DNA of 64,000 nt from Streptomyces sp. VRA16 Mangrove soil (GTDB taxonomy: Bacteria > Actinomycetota > Actinomycetes > Streptomycetales > Streptomycetaceae): the NCBI RefSeq assembly GCF_017377775.1, contig NZ_JAFVLN010000002.1:434001-498000 (forward strand), read 5' to 3'. Each line of letters begins with the position of its first letter. Within the stretch, counting starts at the first letter, position 1. The notes below the pieces were generated by a model, which was not told where the DNA came from, did not search any database, and saw only the letters and a list, made by a program, of their open reading frames with translations. The translations under genes and the position numbers were made by a program. Shown one piece after another: positions 17,855 through 26,347 of the stretch.

Positions 17855-19558
17855 ATGAGCACGGAAACGATCGATCAGCCGACCCCCGAGCCCCCGCCTC
17901 AGGACTCCGGCGGTGACGCGGACGCCCCCGACCTCACCGTCGTCGGCATCGGCGTCGTCGTGGTCCTCGCGGTGGTCGCCTGGGCCTCACTCGGCAAGGA
18001 CTCCTTCGATCGCGCCTCGGACACCGCCCTGAACTGGGTCCTGGACAACTTCGCCTGGCTGTTCGTGGTCGCCGCCGATGTCTTCCTCGTCCTGTGCCTG
18101 GTGCTGGCGGTCAGCCGGTTCGGCCGGATCAGGCTCGGCCGCGACGACGACGAGCCGGAGTTCACCAACCTCGCCTGGATCGCGATGATGTTCAGCGCGG
18201 GCATGGGCATCGGCCTGATGTTCTACGGGGTCGGGGAACCGCTCACCCACTACCTCGACCCGCCCCCGGCGAGCGGCGCCCAGCCGCGCACGGGCGGCGC
18301 GGCGCTGGTGGCGATGGAGTACTCCTTCTTCCACTGGACGCTCACCCCGTGGGCGATCTACGGCATCGCCGGCCTCGCCCTCGCGTACGCCGGCTTCCGC
18401 AAGGGCCGCGGCAACCGGCTGAGTTCGGTGTTCGTGCCGCTCATCGGCGAGCGCAGGGCGCAGGGCTGGCCGGGCCGGATCATCGACCTCCTCGCGGTGT
18501 TCGCGACCGTGTTCGGCACGGCGACGAGCCTGGGCGTGGGCGCGCTCCAGGTGGCCACGGGCCTGAACCTGACGACGGGCGCCGCCAACACGACCACGCT
18601 CCAGCTGGTCATCATCGTCGCGCTGGGCGCCGCCTTCGTCTGCTCCGCCTTCTCCGGGCTGCACAAGGGCGTGAAGTGGCTGAGCACCCTGAACATCGTG
18701 CTCGCGGCCTGCCTGATGGTGTTCGTCTTCGTGCTGGGTCCGACGGTGTACATCCTCGACGCGATCCCGGCGAGCGTCGGCGGCTATCTGCACGAGCTGC
18801 TGCCGATGGCGTCGCGCACGGGCGCGTTCACCGACCCGGAGTGGCTGGGCGCGTGGACGATCTTCTACTGGGCGTGGTGGCTGTCCTGGGCGCCGTTCGT
18901 GGGCACGTTCATCGCGCGGATCTCGCGCGGCCGCCGGATCCGGGAGTTCCTGGTCGGGGTGCTGCTGGTGCCGAGCGGGGCGACGGTGGTCTGGTTCTGC
19001 GTGATGGGCGGCACCGGCATCCGCCTCGACTTCACCGGCAAGGTCGACATGGCGGCGAAGGTGCACGAGGGCGCGGAGGCGTCGCTGTTCGCGATGCTGG
19101 ACGCGCTGCCGCTCGGCACGATCACGTCGTGGGTGGCGATGATCCTGGTGATGACGTACTTCGTCACGAGCGCCGACTCGGCGTCCCTGGTGATGGGTTC
19201 GCTCACCAGCCGGGGCGCGCTGCACCCGCGGACCTGGCTGGTCGTGACGTGGGGTGTGCTGATGGCGGCGGTCGCGGCGGTGCTGCTCGTGGCGGGCGGC
19301 CTGGACTCGCTGCAGAGCGCGACGATCCTGGTCGCCCTGCCCTTCGTCGTGGTGATGCTGGCCCTGTGCTGGGCGCTGTTGAAGGAGCTGCGCGAGGACC
19401 CGGGGGCGGGCCCGGCTCGCGGGCACGCGCTGCACGGGCTGCGGGACGCGGTACGGACGATGGTCGGGGACGCGATCACCGAGCAGGCCCCGGGCGCCGC
19501 ACGCCATCACCGGCTGCACCGCCGCGCGGCCAAGTCCCGCAATCAGGACGACAGTTGA
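17855..19558 (+). CDS. BCCT-family betaine/choline/carnitine-type transporter
   Basis: A 567-residue membrane transporter with about 12 hydrophobic helices. Family marks are SAGMGIGLMFYGVGEPLTHY and the tryptophan-rich WTIFYWAWWLSWAPFVGTF, which line the substrate site. These carriers take up quaternary ammonium compounds such as glycine betaine with Na+ or H+, usually for osmoprotection. The substrate cannot be told precisely from sequence. The N-terminus is acidic/Pro-rich and the C-terminus basic (HHRLHRRAAK), as in osmosensing members. ATG 17855 follows GTGGGGCG. Confidence 0.9.
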   Translation: MSTETIDQPTPEPPPQDSGGDADAPDLTVVGIGVVVVLAVVAWASLGKDSFDRASDTALNWVLDNFAWLFVVAADVFLVLCLVLAVSRFGRIRLGRDDDEPEFTNLAWIAMMFSAGMGIGLMFYGVGEPLTHYLDPPPASGAQPRTGGAALVAMEYSFFHWTLTPWAIYGIAGLALAYAGFRKGRGNRLSSVFVPLIGERRAQGWPGRIIDLLAVFATVFGTATSLGVGALQVATGLNLTTGAANTTTLQLVIIVALGAAFVCSAFSGLHKGVKWLSTLNIVLAACLMVFVFVLGPTVYILDAIPASVGGYLHELLPMASRTGAFTDPEWLGAWTIFYWAWWLSWAPFVGTFIARISRGRRIREFLVGVLLVPSGATVVWFCVMGGTGIRLDFTGKVDMAAKVHEGAEASLFAMLDALPLGTITSWVAMILVMTYFVTSADSASLVMGSLTSRGALHPRTWLVVTWGVLMAAVAAVLLVAGGLDSLQSATILVALPFVVVMLALCWALLKELREDPGAGPARGHALHGLRDAVRTMVGDAITEQAPGAARHHRLHRRAAKSRNQDDS

Positions 19559-19584
19559 TGTCGGGAAACGGGTAGACCGGATTC

Positions 19585-20661
19585 ATGACGCCAACGAGCC
19601 CCCAGCTCACCGAACGCGTCCTCGCCGACCGTGTGCTCGGCGGCTGGCTCGGCCGGATCGCCGGCAACATGCTCGGCAAGCCGGTCGAGCAGGGCGAGGT
19701 GTGGACGCGCGACCGCATCGACCGCTATCTGCGGCAGGCCGAGGCCCTGCCGCTGACCGACTATCTGCCCGAACCCCCGTCGGACGACGTGGAGCTGGCG
19801 CTGCGCCCCGAGTGGCGGGCGTGCGTCAGGGGCCGCATTCACGGCAGTTGCCGCGACGACGACGTGGACTACGCGGTGCTCGGCCTGCACCTGCTGGAGA
19901 CCCACGGTTTCGCGTTCACGACGGAACAGGTGGGAGAGCTGTGGCTGCTGCGGCTGCCCTACCTCCAGACGTTCACGGCGGAGCGCGCCGCGTACCGGAA
20001 CCTGGCCAACGGGCTGAAGCCGCCGCTCACGGCGACGTACGACAACCCGTACCAGGAGTGGATCGGCGCGCTGATCCGCGCGGACGTCTTCGGCTGGTCG
20101 TGCCCGGGGGTGCCGCGCCGCGCCGCCTCCCTGGCCCGCCGCGACGCGGTCCTGTCGCACACCGGCAACGGGGTGTACGGGGCGATGTGGGCGGCGGCGC
20201 TGGTCTCGGCGGCGTTCACCGCGCCGACCCCGCGGGCTGCCCTCGACGCGGCGCTCACGGTGATCCCGGCGAGCAGCCGTCTCGCCCGGGTCGTACGCCG
20301 CACCATCTCGCTCCACGACTCGCGCCTGAGCTGGGAGGACACGCTCGCCACGGTCGAGGAGGAGACGGGCGGCCTGGGCTGGATCCACACCGTCCCGAAC
20401 GCCGCGGTGATCACGGCCGGACTCCTGTACGGGGACGGCGACTTCACTCGCACCGTGACCCTCACGGTGCGCGGCGGCCTCGACACGGACTCCAACGGCG
20501 CGACGGCCGGTTCGGTGGCCGGTGTGTTGTGCGGCGCGTCGGCGATCCCCGCCCAGTGGACGGACCCGCTGGAGGACCGGGTACGCAGCGCGGTGTTCGG
20601 CTTCGACGGGGTACGGATCAGTGAACTGGCCGAGCGCACGGTGCGGTTGACGGAGCTCTGA
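19585..20661 (+). CDS. ADP-ribosylglycohydrolase family protein
   Basis: A 358-residue all-helical ADP-ribosyl-glycohydrolase-fold protein. RVLGGWLGRIAGNMLGKPVE opens the fold, DDDVDYAVLGLH holds the first acidic Mg2+ cluster, and GGLDTDSNGATAGSVAG near the C-terminus holds the second (DTDSN). Both metal sites look intact, so hydrolase activity is plausible. Members remove ADP-ribose from proteins or act on small ADP-ribosyl compounds; this subtype, with an extended middle part, has no known substrate that I can name. It starts 26 bp after the BCCT gene. Confidence 0.85.
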   Translation: MTPTSPQLTERVLADRVLGGWLGRIAGNMLGKPVEQGEVWTRDRIDRYLRQAEALPLTDYLPEPPSDDVELALRPEWRACVRGRIHGSCRDDDVDYAVLGLHLLETHGFAFTTEQVGELWLLRLPYLQTFTAERAAYRNLANGLKPPLTATYDNPYQEWIGALIRADVFGWSCPGVPRRAASLARRDAVLSHTGNGVYGAMWAAALVSAAFTAPTPRAALDAALTVIPASSRLARVVRRTISLHDSRLSWEDTLATVEEETGGLGWIHTVPNAAVITAGLLYGDGDFTRTVTLTVRGGLDTDSNGATAGSVAGVLCGASAIPAQWTDPLEDRVRSAVFGFDGVRISELAERTVRLTEL

Positions 20662-20684
20662 GGGCGCCCGGGACGACGGCGCCC
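20662..20684. terminator. Hairpin between convergent genes
   Basis: GGGCGCC and GGCGCCC arms with a 9-nt loop fill the 38-bp gap between the ADP-ribosylglycohydrolase stop and the SDR stop. Confidence 0.55.
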
Positions 20685-20699
20685 GGCCCGCCCTCCCGG

Positions 20700-21569
20700 C
20701 TACTTCGGCGCGAAGGCCTTCGGCCCCAGCCCCACCGCTCGGCTCAGCAGACCGTCCCGCAGCCCCGTCGGCAGGAAGCGCAGGGCGGCGACGGCGCGGC
20801 CGTCGCGGCCGGTGATGTAGCGCGCCGCGGGCCGGCGAGCGGTGAGGGCCTTGTGGATCGCGTCGACCGCCGGAGCGACGGGGCCCGGCTTCATACGGGC
20901 GGACGCCTTGCGGAACTCCTCCAGGGCGCGGGCGTAGTGGTGCTGGGTACCGGGCGAGCCGACCCAGCCGACGTCGGCCATCGCCTTGTCCGCCTTGGCG
21001 AAGACCTCGGTGTCCATGGCGCCGGGCAGCACGAGCGAGACGGTGACGCCCTGCGGGCGCAGCTCCATGCGCAGGGCGTCGTTGAGCGAGGCGAACGCGG
21101 CCTTGGACGCGGCGACGGGCCCCGCGAACGGAACGGACACGAGGGACGTGACGGCTCCGACGTTGACGATGCGGCCGCCGCCGGAGGCCCGAAGGGCGGG
21201 CAGCACGGCGCGCGTGACGGAGAGCTGGCCGAGGACGTTCACGTCGAGCTGGCGGCGCAGTTCGGGTCCGGGGACGAGTTCGAGGGGGCCCTGGACGACG
21301 ATGCCGGCGCAGTTGACGAGCGCGTCGAGGCGCGGCCCGACGGTGTCGGCGGCGGCCGTGACGGACTCCTCGTCGGTGAGGTCGAGGGCGACGGGGAGGA
21401 ACCCCTCGGCGGCGAGTTCCTCGGCGTCGGCGGGCCTGCGGTACGCGGTGTGCACACGCCAGCCGTCCTGAAGCAGCCGCCGGGCGAGGGGGCGGCCCAC
21501 GCCGCCGGTGGCGCCGGTGATCAGGACGGTGCGGGACGCGGTGCGGGTGTCGGGGCTGGTGTCGGGCAT
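20700..21569 (-). CDS. Short-chain dehydrogenase/reductase with substituted catalytic residues
   Basis: A 289-residue classical SDR fold. The nucleotide motif TGATGGVGRPLARR and the NCAG motif (ALVNCAGIVVQGPLE) are intact. The active-site YxxxK is not: the sequence reads GPVAASKAAF, so Val (GTC) stands where Tyr is expected while Lys is kept, and the Ser normally 13 residues earlier is Ala (NVGAVTS). Without Ser and Tyr normal hydride-transfer chemistry is doubtful. It may be a binding/regulatory protein or use another residue. ATG 21569 has GGAAGG upstream. Divergent from the HTH regulator at 21700, which probably controls it. Confidence 0.85.
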   Translation of the reverse strand: MPDTSPDTRTASRTVLITGATGGVGRPLARRLLQDGWRVHTAYRRPADAEELAAEGFLPVALDLTDEESVTAAADTVGPRLDALVNCAGIVVQGPLELVPGPELRRQLDVNVLGQLSVTRAVLPALRASGGGRIVNVGAVTSLVSVPFAGPVAASKAAFASLNDALRMELRPQGVTVSLVLPGAMDTEVFAKADKAMADVGWVGSPGTQHHYARALEEFRKASARMKPGPVAPAVDAIHKALTARRPAARYITGRDGRAVAALRFLPTGLRDGLLSRAVGLGPKAFAPK

Positions 21570-21699
21570 GACGGGCCTTCCGGGGTGGGCGGGTCGGGGT
21601 GCTTCTCACCCTGCGCCCGGCCGCCGCCGCGAGGCAGAGTGGCATTCTTCCTAGTGCTGTCGGCACCCGTACCGGACACCGCACGCCCCGGGGGATCTC

Positions 21700-22530
21700 C
21701 TGAACGAGCACAGCCGCAAGGAACTCGGCGCCTTCCTGCGCTCCCGGCGCGAGCGCGCCGACCCCGCGTCGACCGGCCTGCCGAGCAGCGGCCGGCGGCG
21801 CACCCCCGGCCTGCGCCGCGAGGAGGTCTCCCTGCTGTCCGGGGTGAGTCTGACCTGGTACACCTGGCTGGAGCAGGGCCGCGACATCAACGTGTCGGAG
21901 CAGATCCTGTCGGCGCTCGCGACGGTGCTGCGGCTCGACGAGGTGGAGCGCGCGCATCTGTACCGGCTCGCGGAGCTGCCCGAACCGTCGCGCGGGCAGG
22001 CGGCCGGACTACCGGACGGGCTGCGGGAGTTCCTGGACCGGCTCGATCCGAGTCCCGCGTTCGTCATCGACCGCTGCTTCGACATCCTGGCCTGGAACCG
22101 GGCGCACGCCGTGCTGCTCGGTCCGCTCCTGGAGCGCCCCGCACGCGAACGCAACACGGTGTGGCAGCTGTTCCGGGCGCCCGAGGTCCGGGCGGCGCTG
22201 GCCGATTGGGACGCGGAGGCCCGCTGGCTGGTCGGACTGCTGCGCCAGCAGGCGGCGTACGAGACGGGCCGTGCGCGCTTCACCGAGCTGGTCACCGAAC
22301 TCCTCGACAGCAGCGCCGAGTTCGCCCGGCTGTGGGCCGCCCACGACGTGACGGAGTTCCGGTCGTCGGTCCGCCGGTTCCGTCATCAGGCGCTGGGCGA
22401 CGTGGAGTTGACGTACGTACGGCTCGCCGTGGCAGAGGCGCCGCATCTCAGCGTGGTGTGCCACTTCGCGGCGCCGGGCAGCCCGACGGACCGGCGGCTG
22501 CGGGAGCTGACCGGAACCGGGCCGGGCTGA
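21700..22530 (+). CDS. MmyB-like helix-turn-helix transcriptional regulator (probable CTG start)
   Basis: About 276 residues. The N-terminal XRE-type HTH includes ELGAFLRSRRERADPA, RRTPGLRREEVSLLSGVSL and WLEQGRDINVSEQILSALA; the C-terminal MmyB-like ligand-binding region contains SPAFVIDRCFDILAWNRAHA. In this frame there is no ATG, GTG or TTG between the stop at 21652-21654 and GTG 21844, and starting at 21844 would cut the HTH in half. CTG 21700 (LNEHSRKELGAF), preceded by GGGGGA, gives a complete domain, so a non-canonical start is inferred. Typically these regulators control an adjacent divergent oxidoreductase, here the SDR. Confidence 0.8.
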   Translation: MNEHSRKELGAFLRSRRERADPASTGLPSSGRRRTPGLRREEVSLLSGVSLTWYTWLEQGRDINVSEQILSALATVLRLDEVERAHLYRLAELPEPSRGQAAGLPDGLREFLDRLDPSPAFVIDRCFDILAWNRAHAVLLGPLLERPARERNTVWQLFRAPEVRAALADWDAEARWLVGLLRQQAAYETGRARFTELVTELLDSSAEFARLWAAHDVTEFRSSVRRFRHQALGDVELTYVRLAVAEAPHLSVVCHFAAPGSPTDRRLRELTGTGPG

Positions 22531-22556
22531 GCCGCCGCGCGTCCTACAGTGGGCCG

Positions 22557-23048
22557 ATGACCACCCTTGACTACGCCACCTACATCGCAAGCCTCCCCCG
22601 CGTCCTGGCCGGTGCCGCCGTGCTGTTCCGCGACGGCGAGGGACGCGTCCTGCTGGTCGAGCCGAACTACCGGGACGGCTGGGCGCTGCCCGGCGGGACC
22701 GTGGAGTCGGACGCCGGCGAGAGCCCGCGGCAGGGCGCACGCCGCGAGACCCTGGAGGAGATCGGCCTCGACATCGAACCGGGCCGGCTGCTGGCCGTGG
22801 ACTGGGTGATCGGGACGGGCCGCCCGCCGCTCGTGGCGTACCTGTACGACGGCGGGGTGCTCCCGGCCGAGCGGATCGCGGCGATCCGGTTGCAGGAGGA
22901 GGAGCTGCTGTCCTGGCGGTTCGTGGCCGACGACGAGCTGGCCGCCCATCTGCCGGGGGCACTGGGCCGCCGGGTGAGCGCCGCGCTCGACGTGGTCCGC
23001 AGCGGTGCGGGGGCGGCCGAGCTGGAGAACGGCGTGCCGGTCGCCTGA
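22557..23048 (+). CDS. Nudix hydrolase
   Basis: A 163-residue Nudix protein. The Nudix box GGTVESDAGESPRQGA then RRETLEEIGL is present with the metal-binding REx2EE core. Between the first Gly and the first Glu there are two more residues than in the standard GX5E spacing. Such enzymes hydrolyse nucleoside diphosphate-X compounds such as ADP-ribose, NADH or oxidised nucleotides; the substrate is unknown. ATG 22557 starts 26 bp after the regulator. Confidence 0.88.
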   Translation: MTTLDYATYIASLPRVLAGAAVLFRDGEGRVLLVEPNYRDGWALPGGTVESDAGESPRQGARRETLEEIGLDIEPGRLLAVDWVIGTGRPPLVAYLYDGGVLPAERIAAIRLQEEELLSWRFVADDELAAHLPGALGRRVSAALDVVRSGAGAAELENGVPVA

Positions 23049-23108
23049 GCGACGCTCTTCGGAGATCCCTACAAGAACAACTCACTCGATCTTGGATATC
23101 TACGCGCG

Positions 23109-23137
23109 TTGACAACTCGTGTGGCGCGGGGTGAGCT
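23109..23137 (+). promoter_or_regulatory. Possible promoter of the nucleoside hydrolase operon
   Basis: A perfect -35 box TTGACA (23109-23114) is followed after 17 nt by TGAGCT (23132-23137), a weak -10 match. It is 45 bp upstream of the TTG start. Confidence 0.3.
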
Positions 23138-23181
23138 TTCCGTGGACAGTTTTTCCCAACGGAGCAAAGGGGCTCGAAGCG

Positions 23182-24147
23182 TTGGCCAGGAAGATCATCC
23201 TCGACTGCGACCCGGGACACGACGACGCCGTCGCGATGCTGCTCGCGCACGGCAACCCGGACATCGACCTGGTCGCGGTGACCACCGTCGTCGGCAACCA
23301 GACCCTGGAGAAGGTGACGCGCAACGCCCTGTCGGTCGCCGCCATCGCCGGGATCACCGGGGTGCCGTTCGCGGCCGGCTGCCCGCGGCCCCTGGTCCGG
23401 GAGATCGAGACCGCGCCGGAGATCCACGGCGAGACCGGCCTGGACGGTCCGGACCTGCCCGCCCCGGCCTTCGAGCTGGACCGGCGGCACGCCGTCGACC
23501 TCATCATCGACACGGTGATGTCCCACGCGCCGGGCGAGATCACCATCGTCCCGACGGCGGGCCTGACGAACATCGCGCTGGCCGCCCGCAAGGAGCCCCG
23601 GATCGTCGAGCGGGTCCGCGAGGTCGTGCTGATGGGCGGCGGCTACCACGAGGGCAACTGGAGCCCTGTCGCCGAGTTCAACATCGTGATCGACCCCGAG
23701 GCCGCCCACATCGTCTTCCACGAGAAGTGGCCGCTGACCATGGTCGGCCTCGACCTCACCCACCAGGCCCTCGCGACCCCCGCCGTCGAGGAGAAGATCA
23801 GGGCCGTCGGCACCGCGCCGGCCGCCTTCGTTCTCGAACTGCTCGACTTCTTCCGCGCGGCCTACCGCGAGAACCAGGGCTTCGAGCACCCTCCGGTGCA
23901 CGACCCGTGCGCGGTCGCGTACGTCATCGACCCGGGCGTCATGACCGTACGCAAGGCGCCCGTCGACATCGAACTGCGCGGCGCGCTCACGCTCGGGATG
24001 ACCGTGACGGACCTGCGCTCGCCGGCGCCCGCCGACTGCCACACCCAGGTCGCGGTGGACCTGGACCACGAACGATTCTGGGATCTCGTGGTCGACGCTC
24101 TCGTCCGTATCGGAGAGCCTGGAGAAACCGGAGCTCCCACCGTATGA
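23182..24147 (+). CDS. Nucleoside hydrolase (inosine-uridine preferring type)
   Basis: A 321-residue nucleoside N-ribohydrolase. The Ca2+-binding DCDPGHDDA motif is at residues 7-15, and PVHDPCAVAYVIDP near residue 240 carries the catalytic His region. It splits nucleosides into base and ribose for salvage or catabolism. The TTG start 23182 gives the family-typical (M)ARKIILDCDPGHDD and has AAAGGGG about 9 nt upstream; an earlier in-frame start at 23119 lacks support. The last four bases overlap the MFS transporter start (ATGA), so uptake/efflux and hydrolysis are coupled. Confidence 0.92.
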   Translation: MARKIILDCDPGHDDAVAMLLAHGNPDIDLVAVTTVVGNQTLEKVTRNALSVAAIAGITGVPFAAGCPRPLVREIETAPEIHGETGLDGPDLPAPAFELDRRHAVDLIIDTVMSHAPGEITIVPTAGLTNIALAARKEPRIVERVREVVLMGGGYHEGNWSPVAEFNIVIDPEAAHIVFHEKWPLTMVGLDLTHQALATPAVEEKIRAVGTAPAAFVLELLDFFRAAYRENQGFEHPPVHDPCAVAYVIDPGVMTVRKAPVDIELRGALTLGMTVTDLRSPAPADCHTQVAVDLDHERFWDLVVDALVRIGEPGETGAPTV

Positions 24148-25586
24148 ACGTCTCCGCCTCCCCCCACACCCCGGCCGGTGACGCCCGCACGAGCGGCACC
24201 GCCAAGGTCGGCGCCCTGATGGTCGCGCTGCTCGCCGCCAGCTTCGCCTTCCAGCTCAACGCCTCGATGCTCAGCCCCGCGCTCGCCACGATGGCGACCG
24301 AGCTGGACACCACGGCCACGAAGATCAGCTTCACGCAGACGGCGTTCTTCACGGCCGCCGCGCTCTTCTCGCTGTTCCTGCCGCGCCTGGGCGACCTCAT
24401 CGGCCGCCGCAAGGTGCTGACCGGGATGATGGCCCTGATGGCCGTCGGCTGTGTCATCGCCGCGCTCGCCACGAACGTCGGAACGCTCGCCGTCGGCCGC
24501 GTCATCCAGGGCGCCTCGGGCCCGACGATCCCGCTCGCGCTGATCATGCTGCGCGTGCAGGTCCCGGACCCGAAGAAGTACGGCGTGCTCCTCGGCATCG
24601 TCACGGCCGTGAACGGCGGTATCGCGGGCGTCGACTCGTTCGCGGGCGGCTGGCTCGCCGAGCACCACGGCTTCGCCTCGATCTTCTGGGTGATGACGGG
24701 CTTCGCCGCCCTCGCGGCCCTGTGCGTGCACTTCCTCGCCCCCGAGTCGCGGGCCGACGAGCGGCCGCGGATGGACTGGCCGGGCGTCGTCCTGCTCGTC
24801 GTCTCGGTCGGCGCGCTGCTGATCGCGTTCAACGAGGCGGGCAAGCTGGCCGACGCGAACTGGGCGCTGACCGCGATCCTGCTCGTGGTGGCCGCGGTCG
24901 CCTTCTGGGCGTTCTGGCGCGCGGAGACCCGCTCGGCCCATCCGCTGGTCACCACGCATCTGCTCAAGCGCCGGGCGACCTGGTCGATCCTGCTCTCGAC
25001 GATGCTCACCATGACCGGCGTCTTCGCGATCATGAACGGGCTGCTGCCGGGCTTCGCCCAGGACACCTCCGTCGGGCTCTCGCTCGGCGCCGAGGGTGCG
25101 ACCTGGTGGACGCTGACGCCGTACGCGCTGGCGGGGCTCGCCATGGGTCCGCTCTCCGGGCGGCTCGCGGCGAGCGTCGGCTACGGCCGGATCCTGCGCA
25201 TCGGCCTCGTCCTCACCGCGGCCACCACGGTCCTCGCCCTCATCACGCTCCAGACGGACTCGCGCGGCCTGCTCCTCGCGGTGTCGATCCTGCTCGGTGT
25301 GACGTACGCGGGCACGGTCAACATCATGCTCAACGGCCTCGGCATCCTGCTCTCCCCGCACGAGAACCCGGGCTTCCTGCCGGGTCTGAACGCGGGCTGC
25401 TTCAATCTGGGCGCGGGCCTCAGCTTCGTGGTCCTGTACGCGGCCATGGACGCCGTCGCCCCGTCCGGTGCCACGTCGGTCGGCGGGTACAGCGCGGGTG
25501 TCGTCGCCGGTCTGGTGCTGATCGTCGCGGCCCTGTTCGCGTCGATGCTCATCCCGAAACCGGTGGACGCCGAGGCCACCGGCTGA
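24144..25586 (+). CDS. MFS transporter, DHA2-like
   Basis: A 480-residue major facilitator protein with many hydrophobic helices. The loop 2-3 motif GDLIGRRKVLTGMM (the MFS GxxxDRxGRR-type signature) is clear, as is VGRVIQGASGPTIPLALIM in helix 4-5, which recalls the motif-C/multidrug members. Overlap with the nucleoside hydrolase gene suggests transport of nucleosides or bases, but the family resemblance is to drug-type carriers, so direction and substrate are open. Confidence 0.87.
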   Translation: MNVSASPHTPAGDARTSGTAKVGALMVALLAASFAFQLNASMLSPALATMATELDTTATKISFTQTAFFTAAALFSLFLPRLGDLIGRRKVLTGMMALMAVGCVIAALATNVGTLAVGRVIQGASGPTIPLALIMLRVQVPDPKKYGVLLGIVTAVNGGIAGVDSFAGGWLAEHHGFASIFWVMTGFAALAALCVHFLAPESRADERPRMDWPGVVLLVVSVGALLIAFNEAGKLADANWALTAILLVVAAVAFWAFWRAETRSAHPLVTTHLLKRRATWSILLSTMLTMTGVFAIMNGLLPGFAQDTSVGLSLGAEGATWWTLTPYALAGLAMGPLSGRLAASVGYGRILRIGLVLTAATTVLALITLQTDSRGLLLAVSILLGVTYAGTVNIMLNGLGILLSPHENPGFLPGLNAGCFNLGAGLSFVVLYAAMDAVAPSGATSVGGYSAGVVAGLVLIVAALFASMLIPKPVDAEATG

Positions 25587-25600
25587 CCTACGCTCGGGTC

Positions 25601-26347
25601 ATGACGACGTCCTCCTCGAAGCCGCTGGTCGCGATCCTCACCGGTGCGGGCATCAGCACCGACTCGGGCATCCCCGACTACCGCGGGCCGAACGGGGTGT
25701 GGCGCAAGGATCCCGACGCCGAGAAGCTCGTCACGTACGAGTACTACATGAACGACCCGGAGATCCGCCGCCGTGCCTGGCAGGTACGGCGGCGCAACCG
25801 CACACTGACGGCGGAGCCGAACGCGGCGCACCGCGCGATCGCGGACCTCGACCGCTCGGGCGTCCCGGTCCGGGTCATCACGCAGAACGTCGACGGGCTG
25901 CACCAGCTCGCCGGGGTGCCCGCCCGCAAGGTGCTCGAACTGCACGGTTCCGCCCGGCAGTTCCTGTGCACGCAGTGCGGGGAGCGCGGTCCGATGGAGG
26001 CGGCCATCGCGCGCGTGGACGCGGGCGAGGACGATCCTGCGTGCGAGATCTGCGGCGGCATCCTCAAGTCGACGACGGTGATGTTCGGCGAGCGCCTCGA
26101 CCCGATGGTGCTCGGTGAGGCCGTCTCGATCACCAAGGCGTGCGAGGTGTTCTTCGCGGTCGGCTCCTCGCTCCAGGTGCAGCCCGCGGCGGGCCTGGCC
26201 GGTCTCGCGGCCGAGCACGGCGCCCGGCTCGTCGTGGTGAACGCGGAGCCGACGCCGTACGACGACATGGCCGACGAGATCGTGCGCGAGCCGATCGGGA
26301 CGGCCCTGCCCCGGCTGCTCGGGGAGCTGGCCGCGCCTCAGAAGTGA
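25601..26347 (+). CDS. Sir2-family NAD-dependent protein deacylase
   Basis: A 248-residue class III sirtuin. Visible motifs are GAGISTDSGIPDYRG (NAD binding), TQNVDGLH, catalytic His115 in LELHGSARQF, and a four-cysteine zinc site CTQCGERG..CEICGG. GSSLQVQPAAGL closes the NAD pocket. It removes acyl groups from lysines, producing nicotinamide and O-acetyl-ADP-ribose. ATG 25601 is 14 bp after the MFS stop, with no strong ribosome site. The 3' end overlaps the convergent nucleotidyltransferase gene by 10 bp. Confidence 0.93.
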   Translation: MTTSSSKPLVAILTGAGISTDSGIPDYRGPNGVWRKDPDAEKLVTYEYYMNDPEIRRRAWQVRRRNRTLTAEPNAAHRAIADLDRSGVPVRVITQNVDGLHQLAGVPARKVLELHGSARQFLCTQCGERGPMEAAIARVDAGEDDPACEICGGILKSTTVMFGERLDPMVLGEAVSITKACEVFFAVGSSLQVQPAAGLAGLAAEHGARLVVVNAEPTPYDDMADEIVREPIGTALPRLLGELAAPQK

